Below are positions 7,473 through 16,580 of a DNA stretch of 64,000 bases, in pieces. The DNA comes from Paenibacillus glycinis. GTDB lineage: Bacteria > Bacillota > Bacilli > Paenibacillales > Paenibacillaceae. The stretch is taken from NCBI RefSeq assembly GCF_009909185.1, contig NZ_JAAAMV010000031.1:43716-107715 (forward strand). The letters run 5' to 3'. The notes under the pieces are model-generated. The model saw only the letters and a list, made by a program, of their open reading frames with translations, did not search any database and was not told the origin of the DNA. The position numbers and the translations under genes are program-made. Every line of letters starts with the position of its first letter. The stretch's first letter is position 1.

Positions 7473-9086
7473 TTGTTTTCCTTATTGGTTGTGGAGGACG
7501 AGCGTTGGATTCGAAGAGGACTTTGCGAAACGATCGATTGGGCGACGGAAGGCATCCGCTTGACGGGAGAGGCGGCGGACGGGGAAGAAGCGATGCGCAT
7601 CATGGAGCGAAGCTCGCCGGATATCGTCATTACCGATATCGTCATGCCCGGGATGGACGGCATCACGTTCCTCAAGAGCATGCGGGAATCGAAGATGGCG
7701 TCGCAAGTGATCATCATGAGCGGCTACAGCGACTTCGAATACGCGAGAACCGCGCTGAAGAACGGCGCGTTCGATTACGTGCTGAAGCCGATCAACGAGC
7801 AGAACATGCTCGGGGTCATTCGGCGCTGCGTGCAAGAGCTGAGGAGGAAGCGGCAAACCGAAACCGAGCTGCAGCAGCTGGCCTGGTCGGCGCGGGAAAC
7901 GCTTGTTCTCGCGCGGCAGCGCCTGTTCGAGATGCTGTTGACCCGGGAGCCGCATTCCCCCGGCTGGGTGGCGGGGCAGATGAACGCGCTGCAGGTCGAC
8001 CTCGATCCGAACCGGATTCGCGTGTTCGCGGTGAAGGTCGTGGACTGGGGCAGCAAAGCGGAAGCGGCAAGGGATCGCACGCTCTTGCTGTACGCGCTCG
8101 GCAACATGCTCGAAGAAACCGGAAGACGGTTCGGTCCGGTCGCGGCGTTCCCGGTTCACCATCCGAAGAGCGTCGGCGAAGCGGACTTGGTCATGCTTCA
8201 CTCCGAGCCGGAAACGATCGGCGGACAATCTCCGGCGGTCGCCGGGGAGCTCCCCGGGCTGATCGAACAAGCCGATCAAATGCTTGGGGTGCGCATCGGT
8301 ATCGGCTATTCCGCGGAATCGAGCCACGGCAAGCTGTCCGATCTGTTCGAGGAGGCGCTGCAAGCCGCCGCGCATTGGTTCTACGAAGGCGGCGGGAAGC
8401 TGTTCGGCGCCGAGCGGACGGCCCGCGGCCCGATGGCGGACTTTGTCTATCACGGTCCGATCGGTTGGGACGGAAGGTTCGCGTCCGCGCTGAGCATCGG
8501 CGATCCGGGGCTGCTCGAACAGCTCGTGCGGGAGCTGGGCGAGCATGTGCGGCAGCATCGGGATCAATGCCGGCCGCTCGCGATCCGCAGAGGGCTGAGG
8601 CTGCTCTTCCAGAACGTCCATCGCAATCGCGCGCAAGGCCGCGCGCAAGCGCCGGAAGCCGAACCGGCCTTCCCGCCCGAGCTGCCCGATTGCACGCTGG
8701 ATGCGCTGCAAGGCGCGCTGTTTGACGCGATTTCCGATTCGGGGCGGTGCGCGCGTCCGGCCCGCAGCCGCAAATGGATCGTCGAGCGCGCATTGCGGTA
8801 TATCGAGAGCAGCGGCGACCAGGTGACGATGAACGACGTCGCGGCGCATCTGTTCTTGAACCATTCCTACTTCAGCAAAGTGTTTCACGAGGAAATGGGC
8901 GTCACGTTCAGCAAGTACGTGCTTCGCTCGCGCATCGACGCCGCGAAGCGGCTGCTCAAGGAAACCCCGCTTAAAATCTACGAAATCGCCGGCCAGGTCG
9001 GCTATAGCGATATCCGCCACTTCACGAAATTATTCAAGGAATTCGAAGGCATGACCCCGGTGCAATATCGGGAATACGGCGTTTGA
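7473..9086 (+). CDS. YesN-type response regulator (REC + AraC HTH), locus A
   Basis: A response regulator of about 537 residues that activates sugar-uptake operons in Paenibacillaceae. The receiver domain covers residues 1-120 with acidic pocket E8/D9 and phosphoacceptor Asp55 in DIVITDIVMPG. A long variable middle region follows, then two AraC-type HTH motifs in about the last 100 residues (VTMNDVAAHLFLNHSYFSKV and ETPLKIYEIAGQVGYSDIRHF). I prefer the TTG at 7473 since AAAGGGTG lies 6-7 bases upstream and the protein then starts MFSLLVVEDE like its relatives; GTG at 7464 is the alternative. The kinase gene follows after 15 bases. Confidence 0.88.
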   Translation: MFSLLVVEDERWIRRGLCETIDWATEGIRLTGEAADGEEAMRIMERSSPDIVITDIVMPGMDGITFLKSMRESKMASQVIIMSGYSDFEYARTALKNGAFDYVLKPINEQNMLGVIRRCVQELRRKRQTETELQQLAWSARETLVLARQRLFEMLLTREPHSPGWVAGQMNALQVDLDPNRIRVFAVKVVDWGSKAEAARDRTLLLYALGNMLEETGRRFGPVAAFPVHHPKSVGEADLVMLHSEPETIGGQSPAVAGELPGLIEQADQMLGVRIGIGYSAESSHGKLSDLFEEALQAAAHWFYEGGGKLFGAERTARGPMADFVYHGPIGWDGRFASALSIGDPGLLEQLVRELGEHVRQHRDQCRPLAIRRGLRLLFQNVHRNRAQGRAQAPEAEPAFPPELPDCTLDALQGALFDAISDSGRCARPARSRKWIVERALRYIESSGDQVTMNDVAAHLFLNHSYFSKVFHEEMGVTFSKYVLRSRIDAAKRLLKETPLKIYEIAGQVGYSDIRHFTKLFKEFEGMTPVQYREYGV

Positions 9087-9101
9087 GAAGGGGACCCGGA
9101 C

Positions 9102-10952
9102 ATGAAACGGCTGCCGAAATACCAATGGACCTCCGTCGCGCACCGCTTGTTCCTGCTTTGCTTCGTGGGCATATCCGTCAGCATCGCGATCATGGGCTAT
9201 TATTTCTACGACAAATCGACCACCATCATCCAAGACAAGGTCGGCTCCATCACCCAACAGACGATCCAGCAATCCGGCGAACGCCTCGATCTCATCATGG
9301 AGGAATACGGCACGCGATCCTTCTATCTGCTCGGCAGCAAGAAGCTGCAGCAAGGCATCATGGACGACTTCACGGATAATTACGACCGGGAGTCGACGAA
9401 TAAGGAGACCGGCGAATTTATCGCCAATATGCTGAACTCCAAGAACGATCTGGTTAACCTGTACATCTTCGGCGAGGATGCGAATTCGTTCAAGTATTCC
9501 ACGGGCTACATGACGATTCCCCGCACGACGGACGCGATCCGGTCGGCGCCGTGGTACCGCGATATCGTCGCGGGCGACGGCAAGGTCGTCTGGTTCGGGA
9601 TGCGGCAGTCGCTCGTTCCGAAGCCTTGGGCGGACGAGCGGTGGCAAGGGCCGGTATTTTGCTTCGGCAGGGCGATCAAGGACTTGAACAATTTGAATCG
9701 CACCATCGGCGTCATGCTGATCGAGATCGATCCGGCGACGATCCTGTCGCAGATCGATCTGGGCGACGTGGGCACCTCCATGATCGTCGACGGCCATGAC
9801 CGGATCGTCGGTCAGTCTGACGCAAGCCGGCTTCTGGAACCGATACCATTCCATCTGTCCGCTCCGGATTCGGCCATCCGTACGCAGCGAATCGGCGACG
9901 AGCGGGTGATGGTGACGCATACCCGGCTGACGAACGGCTGGAATCTCGTCGGGCTGATACCCGCGCAGGCGCTCGTGCGGGAGTCGCGGATGCTCGGCTG
10001 GTTCACGTTCTACCTGGCGGCAGGCTTCATGGCCGTCGCGCTCGGCTATGCCTCGTTCGCGGCCTGGCAGGTGAACAAGCCGGTCCAGCGCCTGTTGAAA
10101 GGAATGCAGGCGGCGAGGGAAGGCAATTTCGACATTCAGATCCTGGCTTCCCGCAAGGATGAATTCGGCCTCTTGTCCCGCGGCTTCAATACGATGATCG
10201 CCCGCATCAAGGAGCTGATCGACGAGCTTTACGTGCAGCGCCTGCTGCAGAAGGAGCTGCAGCTGAAGATGTTCGCCTCCCAGATCAACGCGCATTTCTT
10301 GTACAACACGCTCGATTCGATCCATTGGATCGCGAAGATTTACAAGGTGAACGAGATCAACACGATGATCGATTCGCTTTCCAGCTATTTTCGGATCAGC
10401 CTAAGCGAAGGCAGGGAGTTCGTGAAGGTCAGGGAAATCATCGCCTTGATCGAGCATTATTGCGAGATCCAGAAGGTCAGGTTCGGCGAACGCATCGCCA
10501 TGACCATGACCGCGGACCGCGGGCTGCTGGACTGCGAGGTGCTCAAATTCGCCTTTCAGCCGATCGTGGAGAACGCGATTTTCCACGGGATCGAGAAGAA
10601 GCGCGGACCAGGATCGGTGAACGTATCGTGGACGCGGACGGAGGACGGACTGCGCTTCGTCGTGACCGACGACGGCGTAGGCATGCATCCGGATAAATTG
10701 CGCGAGATCCGGGACGTGCTGCAGGACGGCGAGACGATCCGCGAGGGAAGCAACTTCGCCATGAAGAACATCAACTCGCTGCTCAAGGTCACCTACGGCC
10801 CCGAATACGGACTGGAAATCGAAAGCGAGCCGGGCGCGGGCACGCGCGTGACGATGCTTCTGCCGGTGGTCGATGCCGAAACCGACAAAAACGAGCACGG
10901 TAAAAACAAAAATCACCCTCCTTACTTCGCTCGTGAACGCGCTTACAATTAA
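9102..10952 (+). CDS. YesM-type sensor histidine kinase, locus A
   Basis: A membrane sensor kinase of 616 residues paired with the preceding response regulator. It has a first membrane helix near residues 15-37, an extracytoplasmic sensor domain of the dCache type (about 38-300), a second membrane helix near 303-323, a HAMP domain with ASRKDEFGLLSRGFN, the His_kinase region with QINAHFLYNTLDSIHW (phosphoacceptor His398), and a HATPase_c domain with VENAIFHGI and DDGVGM. The ligand is probably a sugar or oligosaccharide, perhaps presented by the binding protein encoded next (inference). The C-terminal tail after MLLPVV is lysine-rich and unusual but short. Confidence 0.9.
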   Translation: MKRLPKYQWTSVAHRLFLLCFVGISVSIAIMGYYFYDKSTTIIQDKVGSITQQTIQQSGERLDLIMEEYGTRSFYLLGSKKLQQGIMDDFTDNYDRESTNKETGEFIANMLNSKNDLVNLYIFGEDANSFKYSTGYMTIPRTTDAIRSAPWYRDIVAGDGKVVWFGMRQSLVPKPWADERWQGPVFCFGRAIKDLNNLNRTIGVMLIEIDPATILSQIDLGDVGTSMIVDGHDRIVGQSDASRLLEPIPFHLSAPDSAIRTQRIGDERVMVTHTRLTNGWNLVGLIPAQALVRESRMLGWFTFYLAAGFMAVALGYASFAAWQVNKPVQRLLKGMQAAREGNFDIQILASRKDEFGLLSRGFNTMIARIKELIDELYVQRLLQKELQLKMFASQINAHFLYNTLDSIHWIAKIYKVNEINTMIDSLSSYFRISLSEGREFVKVREIIALIEHYCEIQKVRFGERIAMTMTADRGLLDCEVLKFAFQPIVENAIFHGIEKKRGPGSVNVSWTRTEDGLRFVVTDDGVGMHPDKLREIRDVLQDGETIREGSNFAMKNINSLLKVTYGPEYGLEIESEPGAGTRVTMLLPVVDAETDKNEHGKNKNHPPYFARERAYN

Positions 10953-10984
10953 ATGGAATTCAATCATGACTAGGGAGGATTCAA

Positions 10985-12328
10985 ATGAAAAAGTGGAAAT
11001 TGTTCAACGGCATCTCGGCTATTGCCCTTGCGTCCGTCGTTGTCATGACAGGCTGCAGCAGCGGGAATTCCGGCAGCGGCGGCAACGCGGCTAACGGTGA
11101 AGCGGGCGAGGCTGGCAACGCCGGCGCAAGCGGGGATAAGCAGGAAACCATCGATTTCTGGGTCAACTGGGGCGGCGATTTCAAGAAGGACTACCAGAAG
11201 TACGTCATCGACGAATTCGAGAAGAAATACCCGAACATCAAGGTGAAAATGACCTACGTGGAAGGCACGGACAAGCTGCTCACCTCGATCGCGGGCGGCA
11301 ATCCTCCCGACGTCGCGCAGCTCGACCGGTTCATGGTCGGCTCGTGGGCCGCGAAGGGCTCGCTCGAAGATCTGACGCCGCTGACCGAACAGGATAATAT
11401 CAGCAAGGACGATTACTATCCCGCGGTATGGGCGGAAGCCAATTACGACAACAAAACGTACGCCCTCCCGTGGGGAACGGACGACCGGGCGATGTATTAC
11501 AATAAAACGCTGATGAAGGAAGCCGGACTCGACCCGAACAAGCCGCCGGCCTCGATCGACGAGCTGGATCATATGGCGGAGCAGATCTTCAAGAAAGGCA
11601 GCAACGGCAAGTTCGATACCGTCGGCTTCATTCCGTGGATGAACCAAGGCTCGATCTATTCCTATTCCTGGAACTGGGGCGGCAAATTCGAAGACAACGG
11701 ACAGCTGACGCCGAACGATCCGCAGAACGTCAAAGCGCTGGAGTGGATGGCCGGCTACGCGAAGAAATACGACATCGCGAACCTGTCGAGCTTCTCGAAC
11801 GCCATGGGCCAGACCGGCCTCAATCCGTTCTGGACGGGCAAGGTCGGCTTCATCGTCGACGGCAACTGGATTCTGAACGACCTGGCGAAGACGAAGCCGA
11901 CGTTCGAGTGGGGCGTCACGCCGCTGCCGGCGCCGGAGGGCTACGAGCCGACGACCTGGTCCGGCGGGTTCGCCTACGTCATGCCGAAAGGCGCGAAGCA
12001 CAAGGAAGCGGCATGGACGCTGATGAAATTCATCGCCGGCCACGACGGCACGCTGCTGTGGGCGAAGCGGCCGAACGCGGGCAACGACATCACGGCGATG
12101 CCGAAGGTCAACGAGGAGATGAAAATGAACGACAACCCGAATCTGAAGGTGTTCCTCGACCTGATGCCGAACGCGAAATTCCGCCCGGTCACGCCGGTCG
12201 GCCAGAAGCTGTGGGACGAGATGTTCCGGGTGCAGGACCTCGCCATCAACGGCAAAGGCCAGCCGCAGGCGCTGCTCGACGAAGTGAAAAAGAACGTCAA
12301 TACCGAACTCGCGAAGATCACGAAATAA
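10985..12328 (+). CDS. ABC transporter sugar-binding lipoprotein (family 1), locus A
   Basis: A 447-residue extracellular solute-binding protein, cluster B family 1, typical of CUT1 carbohydrate importers. The N-terminus MKKWKLFNGISAIALASVVV is a lipoprotein signal with the lipobox MTGC at about residues 20-23, followed by a Gly/Asn/Ala-rich linker. The mature part shows the usual ...FWVNWGGDFKKDYQKYV... opening and PWGTDDRAMYYNKTLMKEAG core. It is anchored outside the membrane and delivers sugar to the two following permeases. Only 32 bases separate it from the kinase gene. A stem-loop at 12335-12398 separates it from the permease genes. Sugar specificity cannot be read from sequence. Confidence 0.92.
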   Translation: MKKWKLFNGISAIALASVVVMTGCSSGNSGSGGNAANGEAGEAGNAGASGDKQETIDFWVNWGGDFKKDYQKYVIDEFEKKYPNIKVKMTYVEGTDKLLTSIAGGNPPDVAQLDRFMVGSWAAKGSLEDLTPLTEQDNISKDDYYPAVWAEANYDNKTYALPWGTDDRAMYYNKTLMKEAGLDPNKPPASIDELDHMAEQIFKKGSNGKFDTVGFIPWMNQGSIYSYSWNWGGKFEDNGQLTPNDPQNVKALEWMAGYAKKYDIANLSSFSNAMGQTGLNPFWTGKVGFIVDGNWILNDLAKTKPTFEWGVTPLPAPEGYEPTTWSGGFAYVMPKGAKHKEAAWTLMKFIAGHDGTLLWAKRPNAGNDITAMPKVNEEMKMNDNPNLKVFLDLMPNAKFRPVTPVGQKLWDEMFRVQDLAINGKGQPQALLDEVKKNVNTELAKITK

Positions 12329-12334
12329 AACGGT

Positions 12335-12398
12335 AAAGGCGCTTCCGGGCGACGCGGGCGCAACCGCTCGTTAACGAAAACCGGCCCGGGGCGCCTTT
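12335..12398 (+). promoter_or_regulatory. Intercistronic stem-loop after the binding-protein gene (locus A)
   Basis: AAAGGCGC (12335-12342) pairs with GCGCCTTT (12391-12398), and CCGGGC (12345-12350) with GCCCGG (12384-12389), leaving a large loop. No U-tract follows, so it is more likely an mRNA 3'-end stabiliser or partial attenuator than a full terminator. Confidence 0.55.
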
Positions 12399-12420
12399 CG
12401 ATCCGGGAGGTACGAATCAC

Positions 12421-13377
12421 ATGGCCGCGAACGAAAATCCGGTGACGGCACCGACGCTAAACGCCATTCCGAAAATCAAGTCCAAGTCTTCTTACAAGCG
12501 GAAATTGACGCTGTACGGCGTATTGTTCGCATTGCCGTGGATGCTTGGCATCCTGATCTTCAGCGCCTATCCGCTCGTCATGTCCATCTATTACAGCTTT
12601 ACGAGCTACAGCATCCTGGACGCGGGCCAATGGGTCGGGATCGGGAATTACAAGGAACTGATGAGCGACAATACGTTCCGCATCAGCATTTACAATACGT
12701 TGTACTACACGCTCATCTCCGTGCCGCTCAACATCGCCGTCGGCGTCGCGCTCGCGCTCCTGCTCAATACGAAGATCCGGGGCCAAGGCATCTATCGGAC
12801 GCTGTTCTTCATCCCGAGCCTCGTGCCCGCGGTCGCGACGACGATCATCTGGATGTGGCTGCTGAACCCGCAGTTCGGGCTCGTCAACTACTGGCTCGAG
12901 AAGATCGGAATCTCCGGACCGCCGTGGCTCGGCGACGAGCACTGGGCGAAGCCGTCGCTCATTCTGATGAGCTTATGGGGCGTCGGCCAAGCCATCGTCA
13001 TCTATTTGGCCGGCTTGCAGGACATCCCCCAGGATTATTACGACGCCGCCGACGTGGACGGCGCGAGCACGGCGCGCAAGCTGAGGCATATCACGCTGCC
13101 GCTGATGACGCCGGTCATCTTCTTCAACCTGATCATGGGCGTGATCGGCACGATGCAGAACTTCGTCCTGCCGTACACGCTGACCAACGGAACCGGGGCT
13201 CCCGCCGGCTCGCTCATGTTCTACGTCATGTACCTGTACCAGAACGCGTTCCTGTACCTGAAGATGGGATACGCCTCCGCGATGGCATGGATTCTGTTCC
13301 TCATCGTACTCGTCCTGACGATCCTGATCTTCGTCTCGCAGAAACGCTGGGTTCACTACCAGGGAAAGGAGTCGTGA
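12421..13377 (+). CDS. Sugar ABC transporter permease (MalF-like), locus A
   Basis: A 318-residue inner-membrane permease of the CUT1 (MalF/UgpA) type. Six membrane segments are expected; clear ones start near residues 28, 92, 128, 180, 225 and 285. The EAA loop that contacts the ATPase is visible as YYDAADVDGASTARKLRHITLP near residue 205. The ATG has GGGAGG upstream (12413-12418). No ATP-binding subunit is encoded in this locus, so a shared MsmX-like ATPase elsewhere is likely (family knowledge plus inference). The next permease starts three bases after its stop. Confidence 0.92.
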   Translation: MAANENPVTAPTLNAIPKIKSKSSYKRKLTLYGVLFALPWMLGILIFSAYPLVMSIYYSFTSYSILDAGQWVGIGNYKELMSDNTFRISIYNTLYYTLISVPLNIAVGVALALLLNTKIRGQGIYRTLFFIPSLVPAVATTIIWMWLLNPQFGLVNYWLEKIGISGPPWLGDEHWAKPSLILMSLWGVGQAIVIYLAGLQDIPQDYYDAADVDGASTARKLRHITLPLMTPVIFFNLIMGVIGTMQNFVLPYTLTNGTGAPAGSLMFYVMYLYQNAFLYLKMGYASAMAWILFLIVLVLTILIFVSQKRWVHYQGKES

Positions 13378-13380
13378 CCG

Positions 13381-14214
13381 ATGAAAACCCGCAGTCTTCG
13401 CACGATCAAGAACGCCGTCACCCATCTCTTCCTCATCGTGTTCGGCATTTTCTTCCTGTCGCCGTTCCTGTGGATCCTGTCCACCTCGCTGAAACCGAAC
13501 GAAGAGCTGTTCCTCTGGCCGCCGAAATGGATTCCAAGCACCCTGATGTGGAGCAACTTCCCGGACGCGATCAGCTATTTTCCGTTTTTCACGTATTTGG
13601 GCAATACCTTGACCATCACGGTGCTCGCGACGGTCGGCATCCTGTTCTCCTGCCCGCTCGTCGCCTACAGCCTGGCGCGCATTCCGTGGAAGGGCTCGAA
13701 GCCGCTGTTCGGCCTGACGCTGATCGTCATGATGCTGCCCTATCAGGTGACGATGATCCCGATCTTCATCGTGTTCAAAAACTTGGGCTGGGTCGGGACG
13801 AACGTGCCGCTCTGGCTGCCGGCGTTCTTCGGGGCGCCGTTCTATATCTTCCTGCTGCGGCAGTTCTTCATGGGCTTGCCCAAGGAGCTGGAGGACGCGG
13901 GACGCATCGACGGGGCTTCGGAGATGCGGATCTACGCGCAGATCATGCTGCCGCTTTGCAAGCCCGCGCTGCTGACGGTCGCGCTGTTCCAGATCATCGG
14001 GAGCTGGACCGATTACCAGGGGCCGCTCATCTACCTCTCGGACGAGACGCAGTATACGCTGATGCTCGGCCTCTCGTCGTTCAAGACGCAGCACGGCGCC
14101 GAATGGCAGCTGATGATGGCGACCAGCGCGATGATCACGCTCCCGGTCATCATCTTGTACTTCGTCGTGCAAAAGGCGTTCATCCGGGGGATCACGTTCT
14201 CCGGCATCAAATAA
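13381..14214 (+). CDS. Sugar ABC transporter permease (MalG-like), locus A
   Basis: A 277-residue permease of the CUT1 (MalG/UgpE) type with six predicted membrane helices. The EAA loop is LEDAGRIDGASEMRIYAQIMLPL near residue 175, and the chain ends with the typical FIRGITFSGIK. It pairs with the preceding permease to form the channel. The gene starts three bases after the previous stop, with AAAGGAG inside the end of that gene as ribosome binding site, indicating translational coupling. Confidence 0.92.
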   Translation: MKTRSLRTIKNAVTHLFLIVFGIFFLSPFLWILSTSLKPNEELFLWPPKWIPSTLMWSNFPDAISYFPFFTYLGNTLTITVLATVGILFSCPLVAYSLARIPWKGSKPLFGLTLIVMMLPYQVTMIPIFIVFKNLGWVGTNVPLWLPAFFGAPFYIFLLRQFFMGLPKELEDAGRIDGASEMRIYAQIMLPLCKPALLTVALFQIIGSWTDYQGPLIYLSDETQYTLMLGLSSFKTQHGAEWQLMMATSAMITLPVIILYFVVQKAFIRGITFSGIK

Positions 14215-14237
14215 TTCGCAGAAGGAGTGCATAGGAT

Positions 14238-15215
14238 ATGGGCAAAGTTCGCATCGGTTTCATCGGGACCGGGGGCATCGCAAGCTTGCACGCCAGGCAG
14301 CTGCTCGAGCTGTCCGAGGACGCGGAGATCGTCGCCATCGCCGATCCGAGCGAGGAGAGCCGCCAGCGGTTTCTGGCGAATTTTCCGCTCGAGGGGGTGG
14401 CGCAGTTCGCGGACCATATCGCGATGCTGGACGGGGCCGGGCTGGACGCGGCCATCATTTGTTCGCCGCACACGCTGCATTTCCGTCAGGCGGGCGACGT
14501 GCTGCGCGCAGGCCTGCACGTGCTGATCGAGAAGCCGATGACCTGCTCGTCGGCGGAGGCGGAGGAGCTGCTGCGCATCGCGGAGCTGTCCGGGAAGATC
14601 ATGCAGGTCTCGTACCAGCGGCATTTTCAGCCGGAATTCCTGTACATCAAGGAAGCCATCGACAGCGGCACGATCGGCAGGCTGACGTCCGTGACGGCTT
14701 CGCTTTATCAAGGCTGGGCGCAGGGCGGGAAGACTTCTTGGCGGAAAAATCCCGCGTTGTCCGGCGGCGGCATGCTGATGGATTCCGGCAGCCATATCGT
14801 CGACGTGCTGCTGTGGACGACGGGATTGACGCCGGTCGAGGTGCATACCGTCATGCATCAGCAGGGGACGCCGGTCGAGATCGATTCGTTCACGTCGATA
14901 CGCTTCGCGGAGGACTCGGTTGCCGGCTTGAACATCATCGGCCACGCGCCGTGCTGGCACGAGACGTACGCGTTCTGCGGCGAGACCGGCGGCATCTTCT
15001 ACGACAACGGGAATATCACGGTCCGCCGGCTGCGCGAGGAGCCGGTCGTGCCGCAGCTGCCGCTCCAGACGACGAACCAGGACAAGAGTTTCGTCGATGC
15101 CGTTCTCGGACGGCGGGAGGTCGCGGTCTCCGGCGCGTTCGCGCTTAAGGTCGTCAAGCTGACGGAGATGATCTACCGGGCAGGCAACTATTCGCCGATT
15201 CCGGTGTCGGGCTAA
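14238..15215 (+). CDS. Gfo/Idh/MocA family oxidoreductase, locus A
   Basis: A 325-residue NAD(P)-dependent sugar or inositol dehydrogenase-like enzyme. The N-terminal Rossmann fold has GFIGTGGIASLHARQ at residues 6-20; the conserved EKPMTCS (Lys as catalytic/cofactor residue) is near residue 99. The C-terminal alpha/beta domain contains GGGMLMDSGSHIVDVLLW with the catalytic His of the family. It probably oxidises or epimerises the imported sugar or its derivative. It lies 23 bases after the permease with GAAGGAG as ribosome binding site, so it belongs to the locus A operon. Confidence 0.9.
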   Translation: MGKVRIGFIGTGGIASLHARQLLELSEDAEIVAIADPSEESRQRFLANFPLEGVAQFADHIAMLDGAGLDAAIICSPHTLHFRQAGDVLRAGLHVLIEKPMTCSSAEAEELLRIAELSGKIMQVSYQRHFQPEFLYIKEAIDSGTIGRLTSVTASLYQGWAQGGKTSWRKNPALSGGGMLMDSGSHIVDVLLWTTGLTPVEVHTVMHQQGTPVEIDSFTSIRFAEDSVAGLNIIGHAPCWHETYAFCGETGGIFYDNGNITVRRLREEPVVPQLPLQTTNQDKSFVDAVLGRREVAVSGAFALKVVKLTEMIYRAGNYSPIPVSG

Positions 15216-15303
15216 GAGGAGAAGGAAGTCCCGTGCTCGAACTTTAGGAGGAAGACGGAATATACGCAGACTGCGGAAGCGCGGTCGACGCCGCCAACGT
15301 CCC

Positions 15304-16338
15304 GTGCTCGGGATGCAGAAGAACGCGGAAGCCGCGCCGGCCGATGGTAAGCGACCGCCGATGCGGTGCAGCGCTTCGCAGAGCGACGCCTTCGCCGCCA
15401 TGACGCGCGCTCGGAGCGGCGCGCGTCATGGCGGCGTTCCGGTGCTGCCGGATTCCGCGAGAGGGGGCAACACGGCTTTGTATCGGCATCCTGAATATCC
15501 GCTTTGGCTGCACGACGACGACGAACTCGGGGAATTGCTCGGGAGCCCCGTGACGGAGCGGGTCGTCATTCACGAATGGCCGCTATCCTGCGTCCAGCGC
15601 GTCCGAACCGCGGGCGGCGTCCGCTGCATCTACAAGGCGCAAGCCCCGCCGACGGTCGAGCCCGATTTCTACGCCCGGGCAAGGTCGGAGCTGCTCGTAC
15701 CCGCGCGGATCGCGGAGGCGCTTGACCATCCGCCCGCTCTGATCCTGGAAGAGCTCGACGCGCCGCGCTTGAGCGATCTTCGTCTGGAGGAGCCGGCGCT
15801 GGCGGCGATCGCCGCCGAGCTTCCGCTGCGGATCGCGGCGATCGGCGGTTCGCCGCCGGTCATGGCGGATCTGTCCACGGAAGCGCGCTGGACGGCATAC
15901 ATGGACCTGGTCTGGGAGGATCTGCGCGCCTTAATCGGCGAAGGCGGGTTCCGCCGGACGGATCTCGCGCTCGTGGACGACCTCGCGAGGTGGAGCGAAA
16001 GCCCGTCGGTGAGGGAAGCGTTCGAGGGACAGACCGGCCTCGTCCATGCCGATCTGAAAGCCGAGAACGTCCTGGTCACGCCGGACGGCTGCCGGGTGCT
16101 GGACTGGCAGCGTCCGATTCTCGGTCCTTCGGCGCTGGATACCGCGACGCTGTTGATCTCTCTCGGCATCGATCCGGCGCGGCACGTGCCCGGCGGAATC
16201 GTGCAGCTGTATCATTTCCTGCACATCGCTTGGTACGCGCAGGCGGCGAGACGCTGGTTCCCCCAAGGGAAGCCGTGGTTCGACGGGCTCATCCGCAGCA
16301 TCGGCGAAGAGATCGCCGGAATCCGGGGGCGAGCGTGA
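15304..16338 (+). CDS. APH-fold phosphotransferase, uncertain start
   Basis: Probably an aminoglycoside-phosphotransferase/choline-kinase-fold enzyme (up to 344 residues). The catalytic loop LVHADLKAENVLV (Asp and Asn ligands) and the metal-binding DWQ (in place of the usual DFD/DWE) are clear near residues 247-270. LILEELDAPRL resembles the hinge region. Because it follows the oxidoreductase in locus A, its substrate may be a sugar rather than an antibiotic (inference). The start is unclear: GTG at 15304 and ATG at 15313 have no good ribosome binding site, while AGGAGG at 15247-15252 is followed by no standard start codon. A perfect 18-bp inverted repeat (15393-15436) falls inside the frame, so the true start could lie after it. 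Confidence 0.6.
   Translation: MLGMQKNAEAAPADGKRPPMRCSASQSDAFAAMTRARSGARHGGVPVLPDSARGGNTALYRHPEYPLWLHDDDELGELLGSPVTERVVIHEWPLSCVQRVRTAGGVRCIYKAQAPPTVEPDFYARARSELLVPARIAEALDHPPALILEELDAPRLSDLRLEEPALAAIAAELPLRIAAIGGSPPVMADLSTEARWTAYMDLVWEDLRALIGEGGFRRTDLALVDDLARWSESPSVREAFEGQTGLVHADLKAENVLVTPDGCRVLDWQRPILGPSALDTATLLISLGIDPARHVPGGIVQLYHFLHIAWYAQAARRWFPQGKPWFDGLIRSIGEEIAGIRGRA
15393..15436. repeat. Perfect 18-bp inverted repeat near the start of the phosphotransferase gene
   Basis: CGCCGCCATGACGCGCGC (15393-15410) and its exact reverse complement (15419-15436) flank an 8-base loop TCGGAGCG. There is no T-run. It overlaps the doubtful 5' part of the phosphotransferase frame. Confidence 0.8.
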
Positions 16339-16514
16339 CGGAATGTTCATAGGCCAAGTCGCGAAAGTCGGGCTTGCCGCCGAAAGAGGCGGCCGGTACG
16401 GCACGCGGCGGATGGCCGCCCGGCGCCGTTTTCAATCGTCAAGCTGCGGCTTTCGGCCATCGAATCGGCCGCGCGTCAGCCTTCATTGCAGCTTTGCCGC
16501 CAGATCGTTCACCC

Positions 16515-16541
16515 GCCCGCCTGCCCGTCAGGCGGGCTTTT
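16515..16541. terminator. Terminator between convergent genes
   Basis: A 9-bp stem GCCCGCCTG/CAGGCGGGC with loop CCCGT is followed by four T. It closes locus A and may also serve the convergent AraC gene. Confidence 0.75.
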
Positions 16542-16580
16542 CGCATGCGCTGCCGGCATCTCCCGCAGGCTCGCTGCCAT

